In this document: positions 1 to 13,400 of the stretch, one piece after another
Position numbering within the stretch: the first letter of the stretch is position 1
Layout: each line of letters starts with the position of its first letter
Source: Asterias rubens
Lineage: Eukaryota > Echinodermata > Asteroidea > Forcipulatida > Asteriidae
Assembly (NCBI RefSeq): GCF_902459465.1
Contig: NC_047068.1
Location: 21,537,195 to 21,601,194 of the forward strand
DNA length: 64,000 nucleotides
Direction: 5' to 3'
Notes under the pieces: generated by a model
The model's input: the letters and a program-made list of their open reading frames with translations, nothing else
Told to the model about the DNA's origin: nothing
Database searches by the model: none
Position numbers and translations under genes: made by a program

Positions 1-109
1 AGACGAATGCACATTAGACTGGACACCATGGGAGAGCCACACAACATGGATACTTACTTGGTTGAAGGCTTAGAAGTACGGTGTCTAAATGGTAGTCCTA
101 CAGTCAAAG
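1..109 (+). mobile_element. BEL/Pao gag-pol fragment cut by an assembly gap
   Basis: These 109 bases are identical by eye to 11072-11180, inside the protease/pre-RT part of the BEL/Pao polyprotein further along. The fragment is open in the same frame and runs straight into a run of N. It is either the edge of another copy of the same young element or a misplaced contig end from the intact copy. No LTR is visible here. Confidence 0.9.
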
Positions 110-609
110 NNNNNNNNNNNNNNNNNNNNNNNNNNNNNNNNNNNNNNNNNNNNNNNNNNNNNNNNNNNNNNNNNNNNNNNNNNNNNNNNNNNNNNNNNNN
201 NNNNNNNNNNNNNNNNNNNNNNNNNNNNNNNNNNNNNNNNNNNNNNNNNNNNNNNNNNNNNNNNNNNNNNNNNNNNNNNNNNNNNNNNNNNNNNNNNNNN
301 NNNNNNNNNNNNNNNNNNNNNNNNNNNNNNNNNNNNNNNNNNNNNNNNNNNNNNNNNNNNNNNNNNNNNNNNNNNNNNNNNNNNNNNNNNNNNNNNNNNN
401 NNNNNNNNNNNNNNNNNNNNNNNNNNNNNNNNNNNNNNNNNNNNNNNNNNNNNNNNNNNNNNNNNNNNNNNNNNNNNNNNNNNNNNNNNNNNNNNNNNNN
501 NNNNNNNNNNNNNNNNNNNNNNNNNNNNNNNNNNNNNNNNNNNNNNNNNNNNNNNNNNNNNNNNNNNNNNNNNNNNNNNNNNNNNNNNNNNNNNNNNNNN
601 NNNNNNNNN
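110..609. other. Assembly gap (500 N)
   Basis: Exactly 500 unknown bases. The second gap in the window (57754-58253) is also exactly 500, so the length is probably a placeholder and not a measured size. Confidence 0.98.
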
Positions 610-667
610 CAGAGCAGTAGCCAAACCCTACAAACAAACAGTTTGTAGGCATAAAGATGTTACATAC

Positions 668-1446
668 ATGTTCCATTCCATCATGCATTGGATCTGACAG
701 TGCAATCAATGGGTACTGAGGAGATGAAGCCAGGCTGGTCTTATCAAATCATTCTCTAAGTCTTCTAAATGTTCCATTGAACTGAATTGATGTTACTCAC
801 TCTTGTTGATGTGTTTGTTTTAGATGTTCCATTCCATCATGCATTGGATCTGACAGTGCAATCAATGGGTACTGAGGAGATGAAGCCAGGCTGGTCTTAT
901 CAAATCATTCTCTAAGTCTTCTAAATGTTCCATTGAACTGAATTGATGTTACTCACTCTTGTTGATGTGTTTGTTTTAGATGTTCCATTCCATCATGCAT
1001 TGGATCTGACAGTGCAATCAATGGGTACTGAGGAAATGAAGCCAGGCTGGTCTTATGAAATCATTCTCTAGTCTTCTAATGTTCAATTGAACTTAATTGA
1101 ATTGAAGGAATTGAATTGATGTTACTCACTCTTGTTGATGTTTGTTTTAGATGTTCCATTCCATCATGCATTGGATCTGACAGTGCAATCAATGGGTACT
1201 GAGGAAATGAAGCCAGGCTGGTCTTATCAAATCATTCTCTTCTTCTAGATAATCCATTGAACTTAACTGAATTGAATGAACTGAATGATGTTACTCACTC
1301 TGTTGATGTGTTTGTTTTAGATGTTCCATTCCATCATGCATTGGATCTGACAGTGCAATCAATGGGTACTGAGGAAATGAAGCCAGGCTGGTCTTATCAA
1401 ATCATTCTCTATATCTTCTTCAGGGACAGTGGAGACCCATCTCTGG
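668..1446 (+). repeat. Five-copy tandem duplication of a PKD1-like exon
   Basis: Near-identical copies of an exon-like block start at 668, 824, 980, 1151 and 1321, giving spacings of 156, 156, 171 and 170 bp. From the second copy on, each block follows a TTTGTTTTAG splice-acceptor-like stretch. Copies 1 to 4 stop being similar at the ATTCTCT point. Copies 1 to 3 then run into TAA or TAG, and none of the four has a clear donor. Only the last copy continues into a full exon end with a GTAAGT donor at 1447. I infer one ancestral exon whose 5' part and preceding intron end were amplified. Confidence 0.9.
1321..1446 (+). CDS. Gene A exon in the GAIN-like region before the GPS
   Basis: Last and longest copy of the tandem exon array. 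It reads in phase 1 after a TTTTAG acceptor, contains GWSYQIILYIFFRDSGDPSL, and ends at a GTAAGT donor. The ILYIFFRDSGDP stretch matches the pattern seen upstream of the GPS in polycystin-1-like proteins. The upstream exon was not found before the gap. Confidence 0.65.
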
Positions 1447-4400
1447 GTAAGTTAGCAGACATTTATTCCATCAGCAGTATACAAAGTTGTTTTTTTTGCT
1501 GTCTTTGTTTTGGATGCTGTCACGAAGTGCCTGGTGTTCCTCTGGGACGTGGCTGTGACTTGTTTTTTTTAATTTGGATCTTCTGTGAAAATAAAGTAAA
1601 TAAATAAATAAACAGAATAGTAAACAAATAAGTAAAACATATATTTTTTTAAATATCTGTTTCACTTATTTACTTACTTTTCTGTTTAGCTAAGGGAATC
1701 AATGTGTGGTGAAGAGGTTTCAACTAGTGGTTTAATCCCAACGAGGCCTGGTTCTTGATAATTTTACCGAGACGAAGTCGAGGTAAATTATCAAGAACCA
1801 GGCCTCGGCGGGTTTAAACCACTAGTTGAAAATCGATTGAACACACTTTGATTCCCATTCATAAATACCTTATTGGTCAAAAACATCATCACATTTTGGT
1901 CAAAAGTAAAATAAATGCAAAAATTATAATTGTCAAATGATTCTTCAACACAACACCCCTCCAGCTATGAAATGGTAAAGCCCTCTGCCACTCTCGGGGT
2001 AAACAACTCCTTATAAGGGAATGCTGTGTGCGTTACGCGCGTATCGCGTGATGTGGCACAGCTGTTTCAGCCGTTGCTCTCGCCCAATAGGAATGAAAAA
2101 ACTGTCTTATAAGAACAGGTGCAAGGTTGCGTGTCACGCCCATGAATTAACCACTTTTTACCGGTCATAAACAAAGGTTTATACACACCCACGTGAGGAA
2201 TAGGAATAGCGAAACTGTCTGAGGTATTATGAATATTTATTGACTTTATTTGTTTTGTTTGTTCATTTGTTTAGTGATTTATTTATGTATTTAATTATTC
2301 ATTGATGATTATGATTAATAGTAAGTTAATTTATTATTATTGTTCATTTATTTGTCTTCTTTTTATCCTAATGTTTTGTAGCTTTGCAGTTTATGTATTG
2401 TATTTTCTGTACTTGATCAGTACATCGGTTTAAAAAAAATACCATTTTAACTCCTGTATTGTGATTAAAATTATTTTAACATCTTCAGATCTTCATGATT
2501 TCAACTGCAACCCTGCATCAGACAGTCACAGTGTGGTCAAATATCTCCCTATCTAACGACTCCCAGACGAGATGCTTTTTCCAAAGTGAAATTCTGACAT
2601 GTGAGTAACTTTCTATAATAATGATAATAATAGTGGCTTCTAATAATAGGACTCAAATTCATTGCATAGTGGTGCTCATGGCACTCTAACGTTATTATCA
2701 TTTATCCTGCAAGGTATGTGGAGCTATGTTTGAATTATGACCCCTTTTTCCTTACATATCACCATATAAAGGTGCTGCAGCGCAGTATGCAGCCAATCAA
2801 TCCAGGAATACATGGGGGGACCTCTTCTCTTAAATTCATTCGTCAGAAATTTACTATTTTTGTGTTGAATAAAAGGAGAGCATTCAGAGCAGACAACTAC
2901 ATGTATTTCAGTTTGCAGTATCAGGGTTTTCATGCTCAAGTTGGGCATAAACATCCTAAGACCAAAGACTTGTTGACAAGATCAGAGTTGAAGTCAGAAG
3001 AGAAACTTACACAGTTTGAACTGTTTAAAGTTTTTGAACAACACAAGACCACTGGAACATCTTAAACCAAGTAAGGTTTTATGGTTAGTAATTTTTTGAG
3101 TTATTTCCCAAACAGAAATCCATCTACCATTATTTTGGTCAATCGTTTATTTCAGTCACCTGTCCACTCAGAGTGATACTCCCAGAGTGCTACATGTCGG
3201 AATCAACCATGAGATAGTGACGGCAATCTCGGACGACGGTACAAGCATCAAAGGATCGGAAATGTCATCCGACCAGCGCTTTCATCCTATGAGTTACATC
3301 TTCACACCATCTCTGTTCACCTGCCTTGCTATCAGCGATGGGAAGATGAATGGCTAAGCAAGGGATGCCAGGTAAAATGTTCATAGCCTGGGAGGGGAGG
3401 GGGATTTCAGGAGAGATGCAGAGACGCCAACTCTCCCTGATTCTTCAGAATTTTCCCAGAACATAAACCATTCTTTTTATGTTCTGATTAGCAAGTTTAA
3501 AAGTCTCCCCTGATTCTGGAAACTACAATGTAGTTGCCTACTTTATTGAATGTAGTTCTAAATATCTTCCTGATTGTTGGACTACTTTCTGAATTCAAGA
3601 TGCAACAGTTGGCAGCTCTGTGGATGTAGCCCCTTTAGAAAAATTAACCCAGCTTCTGCTTTTTATGAAGGCACATTGAATCAATTGCTGCACACTCCAG
3701 GAAAATATATTGGTGTGTTATTAAGCGCACTGGACTCGAGCTCTGGGGCCTTTTTCAAACCTTGGCTTGGGCTCCAGCTCAGTCTTAGGCTCCGGGTGCT
3801 TCATACGAAGCTCTACTTTTATCCTGCATCAGGTTTGAGAAGGCCCCTAATCTTTCAGATCTGCAGAGTATATGTTTGAGGGCTGGTCTTGACACTTGTG
3901 TCTTTGAACAGTATATCGCAAAAGTTACTGTCACTAAATGTGTCTTTTTGTCTTTCAGGATTGTAAAACAGTGCCAACAAGTCTTTTCACAATACTATTA
4001 AAGAAGTAACCTAGTTACAATGAAAAGACAAAATATTCCTAGAGAATTTGTTTCCTTTCAGGTTGGTGAAAACAGCACCTCAGCATTGACCCAGTGCCTG
4101 TGCACCCATCTTACAACGTTCGGTTCAGGCTTCAAGATCCCCATCAATAAGATTGATCTGTCTGACTCTGCCTTCTTGAAGCTACATGAGAACCCTGTAG
4201 TCTTCATCTTCATGGTCTGCTGCCTCTGTCTCTACTTCCTGGTCATCATCTGGGCTCGTAAAGCGGATAAGAGAGACATACTAAAGGTCTGGCAGATTCC
4301 TTTGAATAGATGTTACTATGTATGCATATAATAGTGCAAATCAAAAAAGCTCATTTATTTTTATTTTTATTTATTTGTTATCTACTATAGGGAAACCTAT

Positions 4401-7400
4401 TAGTGAAACACTGTTTTCAGAGGTGCCCAGCAACTACAAACATTAAAAATAGAAGAGGAAAAAAATTGTTTTAATAAAGACTACGGATATACGACAACAG
4501 CACAAAAACTTTACGACAAGAAAAATATACAATAGAGACACAGATTAAAAATCTGGTCCAGCCTGGAAATACACCACATGCCCCATATAATAAAATTCAA
4601 ATTTTTGTACTGAACTTTAAAACTTCCTACATGTACAGTGCATGGCAAGGTATGGGGAGGAAATGGATAGCTTTACCAGCACTGGGCACCTTTGTTAAAG
4701 ACTAGTCTTCTCACTTGGTGTATCTCAACATATGCACTAAATAACAAAACTGTGAAAATTTGAATTCAATTGGTTGTAGAAGTTGCAAGATAATATTAAA
4801 GAATAAGACACCATTGTCATACGAAGTTGTGTGCTTTCTCAAAATCTACTTCTGAGGTCTCAAAATCAAATTCGTGCTACAGTAAGCACAGACATTTGCT
4901 TACCGATATTTGCATAGCAGCTCAATGCAATTGGCCCTGCACCACCAGTAATAACTGTTGTGCTTCATTTCCTGCAGGCTGGCGTTACACCTCTTCCAGA
5001 TAACGATCCTCGTCACCACTACCACTATGAAATAACAGTCTACACTGGTTTGAAACGGAATGCAGGTAAGCACTAAAAGGCACATGACACCTTTTGTAAT
5101 TGTCAAAGACAAGTATTCTAGATCCAAACATATGCATGAAAAAACAAATCTGTGAAAACTTTGACTTAATTGGTTGTCGAATTTGCAAGAGAAAATTTGT
5201 TTGCTGTATACCTACATGTAATCTGACATTAAGGGAGAAATTAGTGTCCAGTGCCTTCCCAGACAGCATGCACAATTTGGGCCAATGTTGGCACATATGT
5301 AGTTTTGTTGGTACATGGTCGATGTCGGTTGAATTACATTGGGCCGACGATGACCCAATGTGAGAAAAAAAGTTGTAGCTTCCTTCTTTAAAAGCATGTG
5401 CACTGGACCAACACCACTGGCTCTCGGTTGGCATAATAAGAAAGTTTAATAAATGTTGGCCCATACCTGGCCCAAATTGGCCTGTGATAAGAGAAGTCAC
5501 AGTGGGCCCTCTGTTGGCGCAGTTATTATTATTGATGATCTTATCTACGTTGGCCCCAATTGCTAAAGTTATGTAATTGGGTCAAACATTGGCATCGGTA
5601 CTATAAATTTAAGTTGAGAATAAATTCAATCATTTAAAAAAATCATTGTACTTGGCAAGTTTGTGTTTGTGGTATGCAGGTGAAAATATACATGTATCAA
5701 GAGCACTGTTTATGGTGTGGATGTAAAGAGAAAATAATTATTCATAAATACCTGAAGACAGTTTTGCTATTCCTATTGTTGGAGAGCGCGTCACGTGGGT
5801 GTGTATAAACCCTTGTTTATGACCAGTAAAAAGTGTTGAAACATGGGCGTGATACGCGAGCTTGCACCTGTTCTTATAAGACAGTTTCTTCATTCCTATT
5901 GGTCAAGAGCAACGGCTGAAACAGTTGTGCCTCATCATGCGATACGCGCGACGCGCTCAGCATTCCCTTATGAGGAGTTGTTTACCCGAGGGCGACGAAA
6001 GGCTTTACCACTTCATAGCTGGAGGGGTGTTGTGTTGAAAGAAATCATTGAACAGTTATAATTTTTGCATTTATTTTACTTTTTGACCATAAAGTGTTGA
6101 TGTTTTTGACCGAAAAGGTATTTATGAATGGGAATCAAAGTGTTTTGAATCAGTTTTCAACTAGTGGTTTAAACCCGCCGAGGCCTGGTTCTTGATAATT
6201 TACCTCGACTTTGTCTCGGTTAAATTATTGTTTACTCAGGAGACAAAAATTATTTTAACAAGGTAAAAGGTGTTCACCAGTTTTTTTACATGACTCTCCT
6301 GAAAACATCGCTCTGTAATTTCATTTTTTTTCCCCATCTAAATCTTAATGACTAATAAAGCTGAAACACCTACAGGTAAATTATATTACATACATCTTCA
6401 TTCACAGTGATAAGGAGTTCATCCGTGACCAAAAACAACAGGCCCCAAAACCCTTTAATCAAACTAAAACTACAATTGCTCATGCAATGGCTGACTAAAA
6501 CGATTTCAGGTTGGCTACCGATGTCGAGCCATTGTTGGTTGTGGATCGGAAGCCAACATTGGCAGTAAGTTTGAAGTTGATGATGCACCAACGATGGCTA
6601 AAGGTCAGCATAGTTGTTGTTGGTGTTACATTGAAAGCCCATGAGGCATGTGTAGCTAACCATGTTGGTGTATGTTGCTCCAACGGTGGCTAAAAATTGG
6701 CTGCGGTTTCAAGTTGGCTAGCCATTATTGGTTTTGGGCCTTGTACAACCCAGATAGCAAGCACATGTTGGCCCAATGTTGGCACATGGTTTTGTTAGTA
6801 CACCGTCAGTGTCGGTTAAAGGGACACACCGGCTCACCATTTACGCAATTTAGTGCGGGGAATTATTTTTATTGGTCGTTTTCAAATTTTAGGAACTACA
6901 GCAACCGTCTTCCTCTTGATTGGTGGCGAGCAAGGCGACAGTGCTCCACGCATCTTGCGAGACCCGAAACGCAAGGTCTTCCAGAAAGGGGGCGTGGACA
7001 CCTTCCTTCTGGCGAGTCCCGTGGCTCTTGGTAACCTGAATCACGTCCGGGTCTGGCATGGCAACCAGGGCAAGAACCCCTCCTGGTACGCATTTGCATT
7101 TGTATTTTATGTATTTTTTTTAATAAATATTTGTAAACATTTTGGCCTCTGGCTGTAATGATGTTATTATAAATTAACCATTTCAATGTGCTGTATTTTT
7201 TACCGCGTGAGGGCACTCTCAATAGTATTTTTATCATTTCAGGGGGTATACGCGATTTCGCCTGCATGCTTTTAATAGGCATTCTGTCACTTTTGTTGCC
7301 CAAGTTTTCGTTTGCTTTTGAGGTGGGTAATAACTGTTTTGGGTATGAATGAGTATACCCCCCAGAAGTGATGCAAATATGTTTGAGAGCGCTCATAAGC

Positions 7401-10400
7401 CCATTTAAATTCCTTTTAAAACCATTTCAATTCAATTCAGGTACCTGAATAGACTCATGATCAAAGATCTACGTACGGATAGAACATTTTACTTCATGGC
7501 CAATACCTGGCTTGCAGTGGAAGAAGGAGATGGAATGGTGAGATTTGGTTTTTATTGAGATGGGGAAATTGATTAAATCAACTGATTTTGTAAACATGTC
7601 TGCATACATTTTGTTTAACAGCTACCTGAGCGGTATGTTTTTAACGGAAATGGTTTTTTAACTTGTTTATAATGCACTTGTTCACCATTTTAATGTAACT
7701 TTGATATGTGTAAAAATCAGGCCCCAACCTAAAGGTTTGAAAAACTAAAAACACTTCTGCCATTGATGGCGCGCGTCAAAGGACAATGCCGCTGACGTCA
7801 TTTGTGGGAGTTTGCTTTGCTTATACCTCCATGCTGCAACAAAGCGGCTTTACAAATTGGAGCTCCCAACTTTGACGTTTTGAGAGTGCAGTGAGCACTG
7901 GAAAAGGGTATTCGAAATGATTGGTTTTTTTACACAATTAAAATCTATTTATAATCATGTGACTCGATTTCCTTGTTCATTGAAAACATTTGAAACGAAA
8001 TTCAGCAAAGTTCACAACTTGACATTTTCACTCAAGCAGGTCTTTAAGGGGTTTGGCCATAACTCCCAGTATCTTAAAAACAACTTTCTCCTATACTTAC
8101 CAGGGATGAAAATGATTTGTTGTGAAATCCGACTGTAAGGACCAAATTCTAGGCCAAGCAGAGTTTTTGTAAAGTTTAAGAGTTGCAGACTTATGCAAAT
8201 TAGTTGTGCCTGCTTGAGTGAACATTGACCTCTGGCAGTGCTATAGCATGGTAAGGTGTGGCTCACTAGCCTACAGGAGTTCATACAGTGAACATATGTG
8301 TTAAGTCTATAGTGGCCAGGCAGACAGTGTGGCAATTTGTGCTGTTACTTTTGGTGAGTTAAATCTTTTGCTTTGTTTCATTTTAGTAAATGTGGAATAT
8401 ACTGTGCTTATTTATATTTGATACTGTCATTCCAGAGATTTGAGAGACCTTTAATCAGTAAACTTTGATGTACTTTGGAAGCTCATTTTAGGATTTTGTG
8501 CAAGTATTCACAGTAGTAGATTTTCCAAATTTCAATTGTACTACATTTTATTGTTTTTCCAATTGTGTTCCCCCTTTCACACTGCAAGGATTAATGATTT
8601 AAAACAGCTAATTTGTTCCAAAGTTTATTTATTTCCTGTTAAACAATATATTTATAAGTGTTATTTATTTGTGGTTTATTACAGCTAATCGGTTTATGCG
8701 GTTTGCGGTTTACAGTTTCACGGTTTCATAGAGATTACAGAAGTTTGGAAGTAGATGTTTTGTGTTGGAATTGAGAAGCTGGATCCAATAAACTGATATT
8801 AGCAAACAACAAATTGTGTGTTGATTCGAACTTTGAGCTGGACCACTATATCATTAGCAAAAAGACAGTTGTAATTTGGCATTGACAATGACGTCCAAAC
8901 GTAAGAAGAAAGCTACACAGAAAGGTGCTGCCTATAATAAAGAGTTCAAGTACAAGCGATTAGGAGAGGCTTGGAGAGCTGCTAAATTGAAGTCTGATTC
9001 CCTTCGAGACAAGTTGGGAACCAATCCGTCTCTTGATGAAACAAAGGACGCATATAAGGAATGGATGGATGTCTTTGAGGAGTTCATGAAATGTTATGAT
9101 GATTACTGCCAGTGGCTGAGTGACGTTGAACGTCTACAATTTGAGGAGGATTGGTACACGGATAAGGAGGTCTGGCTTTCAAATGTAAACCAAAAGATTC
9201 AAGAGTGGTTGGTCAAGCAAGAAGCTCCAATGTCGTCAAAATCATCTAGATCATCAAAACGGTCAAAAGCATCCCAGTTACTCATCGAAGAAGAGCAGAA
9301 GAAAGTAGAGCTACTCACACGCCAGAAGGCTTTGAAAGCGATGCAAGCTCTTGAGATTGAAAAGATGAAGTTGAAACAACTAGAAGAAGAAATTGAGATA
9401 AAAACTGAAGTTGCTGTGGCCGAGGCGAAATGTAAGGTCTTGGAGAAGTTAGAAAAGTCAAGCAGAAATTGTAGTGAAGTTACAAGGGCCTCGGATGGGG
9501 GATCTGATATGAATGCGGGTGCAGCCGTAAAAGAAACCAAACCTGACATATCCAAAGATGCTACAGGGGATGGTGAAAGGCCAAGTTCAGAGAAAGCCTC
9601 GGAGACTGCAGCTCATTGGATGGACTCCTTCGAGAAATTCTTAGATCAATATGACGTTGCTGCTCTAAATAAACAACCTCCAAAACCTGAGCCTAAGACC
9701 GCCGGTACTCCACTGTTACAGCAACCGGCAAGTCAGCCTCGACAAGAAGTCCCTGATGTCAGTGGTGTACAACAAATCGTTGATGGTGTTGCACAGCCTC
9801 GTCAGTCCACAGGTAGACAACGTCAAGATTCTGTCGATGAGGATGTACAGCCCACAAGCCACCAAGATGGGGTGGCAGTGATTAAAGATGACGTGGGTGG
9901 TCAATCCGTGAATGAGATGATTAGGCATTTGCAACGACCAAAAATCGAGTTGGAAAGATTCAGCGGTGAGGCGATTGAGTATAAGCGCTTTATGAGGATG
10001 TTTAGCGCCAGAATTGCTAAGTTGTGTGACACTGACGATGAGCGGCTTTATTACCTCGAGCAGTTTACTACAGGCGAGGCACACCAAATAGTTACTGGAT
10101 ACAGCTATCTGGATGGCCCTACTGGCTACGCAGCAGCCGTCAAGGAGCTGACAGAACGATATGGAAATCCGGAGGTGATAGCTAATGCATTCATCAAGAA
10201 AGCTGCTTCATGGCCGCAAATCAAGGCAGATAACCCGAAGGCTCTCGATGGTTTTGCAATCTTTCTTCAGGAGTGTGAGAGTGCCGTCAAATGCGTTGGT
10301 AGTTTGCAGTACTTGGAGCATAGTGAGAACATCAAGTCCATGGTGATGAAGCTACCTTACAATTATCACGACAGATGGAGGTCTCGTGTGCAGCAGTGCA

Positions 10401-13400
10401 AGTACAAAGGAGAAATGGTAAAGTTTCATCATCTAGTAGAATTTGTCAGGTTCGAGTCCAAGAAGGTTAACGACCCTGTTTATGGTAGAGATGCTTTGTC
10501 AACCACAAACCAGAAGAAACCCGCCAATCGTTGTGACACCAGGCCTAAAATCACCATGGCAACAAGTGAAACTACGGATCTCAATACTGCTAAGGATGTT
10601 GACAAGGTGTGTTGGTTTTGTGGTGGTTCACATTTGTTGATAGGATGCTCCAAATTGCGAGAACAACCCTGGAGTGAGCGCATCGAGTTTCTGAGAAAGC
10701 GGCGTCTTTGTTTTAGTTGTCTTAAGATGGGGCACATGAAGAGGACATGCAACAGGAAGGCTACATGTGATGTTTGCAGGGGTCGACACCCTACTCTTCT
10801 TCACATAAATCAGAATGATACTTCAAGGCCTGCACAGTTTTCAAGAAACGTGAGAGATTCAAGTGCCATGGCTGGGAGTAACATCGGTTGTGAGTATACC
10901 AACGTAGCATGTGACAACGAAAACGAGAACCAATGTACGATGGCTATCGTCCCAGTTCGTGTGAGGCTTGCTCATGGGTTAAATGATGTTGTGACTTATG
11001 CATTCCTGGATCCTGGAAGTAGTGTGTCATTCTGCAGTGAATCTCTGATGAAGAAGTTATGTGGCGTGGGCAGACGAATGCACATTAGACTGGACACCAT
11101 GGGAGAGCCACACAACATGGATACTTACTTGGTTGAAGGCTTAGAAGTACGGTGTCTAAATGGTAGTCCTACAGTCAAAGTCAATATTCCGAGGGTCTAC
11201 ACCAAGGATAAACTTCCTGTTAAGCGACATCATATACCTACTCACGATGACGTTTCTCACTGGAAACACTTGAAAGATGTCTATATGCCACAAATCAATG
11301 CTGGCATCGACCTATTGATTGGTAACAATGTTCCTGATGCATACTCACCATTGGAAGTTAGAACGGGACCGCCGGGTAGCCCCCATGCAACAAAGACAGC
11401 ACTTGGATGGATTGCTTGGAATGTTGTGAGGTCAGTTCGGAATTGTCAACCATTCTCTGTGAATTTTGTGGATGTTGCTGCTAAAAGGTACGAGGAGATC
11501 AAGAAGCTCAACATGTTAGTAAGAGAAAGCCTCAACTACGACTTTCCAGAACGTACGATCGACGACAAACGGGAATGGTCCCACGAAGACAAGTCATTCA
11601 TGGAGAAGGTTGGCGGCTCATGCAAGTTTGTCGAAGGTCACTACCAAATTAGTCTGCCATTCAAGAAAGATGTACGTCTGCCTGACAATTCTGCTATGGC
11701 ATTGAAGCGTCTGGTAAGCCTGGAGAGGAAGTTGAAGGGGAATCAAAAGTTCCACCACGATTACAATCTCTTCATATCGAACGTCCTGGACAAAGGATAT
11801 GCTGAAGAAGTGCCCGCAGCTGAGGTAGACACGCAAGATGGGCGAGTTTGGTACATACCCCACCATGGCGTATATCATCCTAGAAAACCCAACAAGGTTA
11901 GAGTTGTTTTTGATTGTACAGCCAGTTATAATGGAGTTGCACTAAATGATCTTCTTCTTCCTGGTCCGAACTTGACAAATCATCTTATCGGTGTCTTGCT
12001 GAGATTTAGACAGGAAAGTGTGGCCATAATGGGTGATATTGAGTCAATGTTCTACCAAGTTCACGTCCCCAAGCAGGAGAGGAACTATTTGCGTTTTTAT
12101 TGGTGGCCGAATGGAGATTTAAGTGAGGAGCCTACACCCTATCGAATGAAGGTTCATCTCTTTGGTGCTGTGTCATCTCCATCGTGCTCGAACTACGCCT
12201 TAAGGCTCACAGCACTGAGCGATACCGACAAAGGCAACACTGTAGCAGTGGAGACAATTTTGAGAAATTTCTATGTTGATGACTGCTTGAAGTCGGTCAA
12301 GTCCACAGAAGATGCAGTTGATCTGATCACCAAACTGACAGCACTTTGTAAGAAAGGAGGGTTTAATCTAACCAAATGGATCAGCAATGACGATGCTGTG
12401 ATGCAAGCCGTGCCTGCAAGTGACTCTACTAAAAGGCCCAAGCTAGATGTGAATCACTCCTTTCAACAGATGCTTCATGAAAGAGCATTGGGTGTTAGCT
12501 GGGATGTGAAATCGGATTCGTTGGGCTTTAAGATTTCAGTGACGACCAAGGATCCTACGAGAAGGAACATCTTGTCAATCGTAAGCTCAGTTTATGATCC
12601 TTTGGGATTTGCTTGTCCTGTCATTCTACCAGTCAAAAACCTGCTGCAGAAGTTGTGTAAGGAGAATATCGAGTGGGATGCCGAAGTTACAGGAAATGAC
12701 TTGCGTGTTTGGATTCAATGGTTGACGGATCTTCCAAAGCTTGAGGAAATGGTGGTACCGAGATGCTATAAGCCGTTGAAGTTTGAGGCTGCCGAACGTC
12801 AGATACACAACTTCAGTGATGCTAGCGATTGTGGTTATGGGGTCGTGTCCTATCTACGTCAGGTAACTACTAAGGGACATATTCACTGCTCCTTTTTGGG
12901 CGCAAGGTCTAGAGTCGCTCCTCTAAAAAAGGTGACTGTGCCACGAATGGAGTTGACAGCAGCGACCGTGGCAGTTCGCATAAACAAGATGCTGGAGGAT
13001 GAGTTGGATGATCAGATACACGACACATTTTTCTGGACAGATAGTACTGCAGTTCTGAAATACATCTCCAATGATACGACCCGTCTCCACACATTCGTAG
13101 CCAACAGAGTGCAAGTGATCAGGGAAGGTTCTAATGTTAGTCAGTGGAGATATATAGAGACAAAGGTGAACCCAGCGGATGATGCCTCGAGGGGGCTACG
13201 GGTCAACAATTTCTTGAGTAATCAACGCTGGCTGAAGGGTCCCGAGTTCTTATGGAAAAATGAAGAACATTGGCCGAGCCAGGCTCTGATTCAAAGTGAT
13301 GTGGACGACCCAGAAGTCAAAGCAGTGAGTGGTGCAGTCGTCGCTGATGAATCATCCTCAATATACGACGGGTTGCTGACCAAATATTCCAGCTGGAACC

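Noticed and set aside
2718-3065. 115-codon frame as a small gene
   Set aside because: Part of it (GGTGCTG...CCAATC...CCAGGAA...) recurs near 47113, so it looks like repeat; no family similarity.
8876-8887. BEL/Pao polyprotein start at 8876
   Set aside because: That codon is TTG; the first ATG of the frame is 8888.
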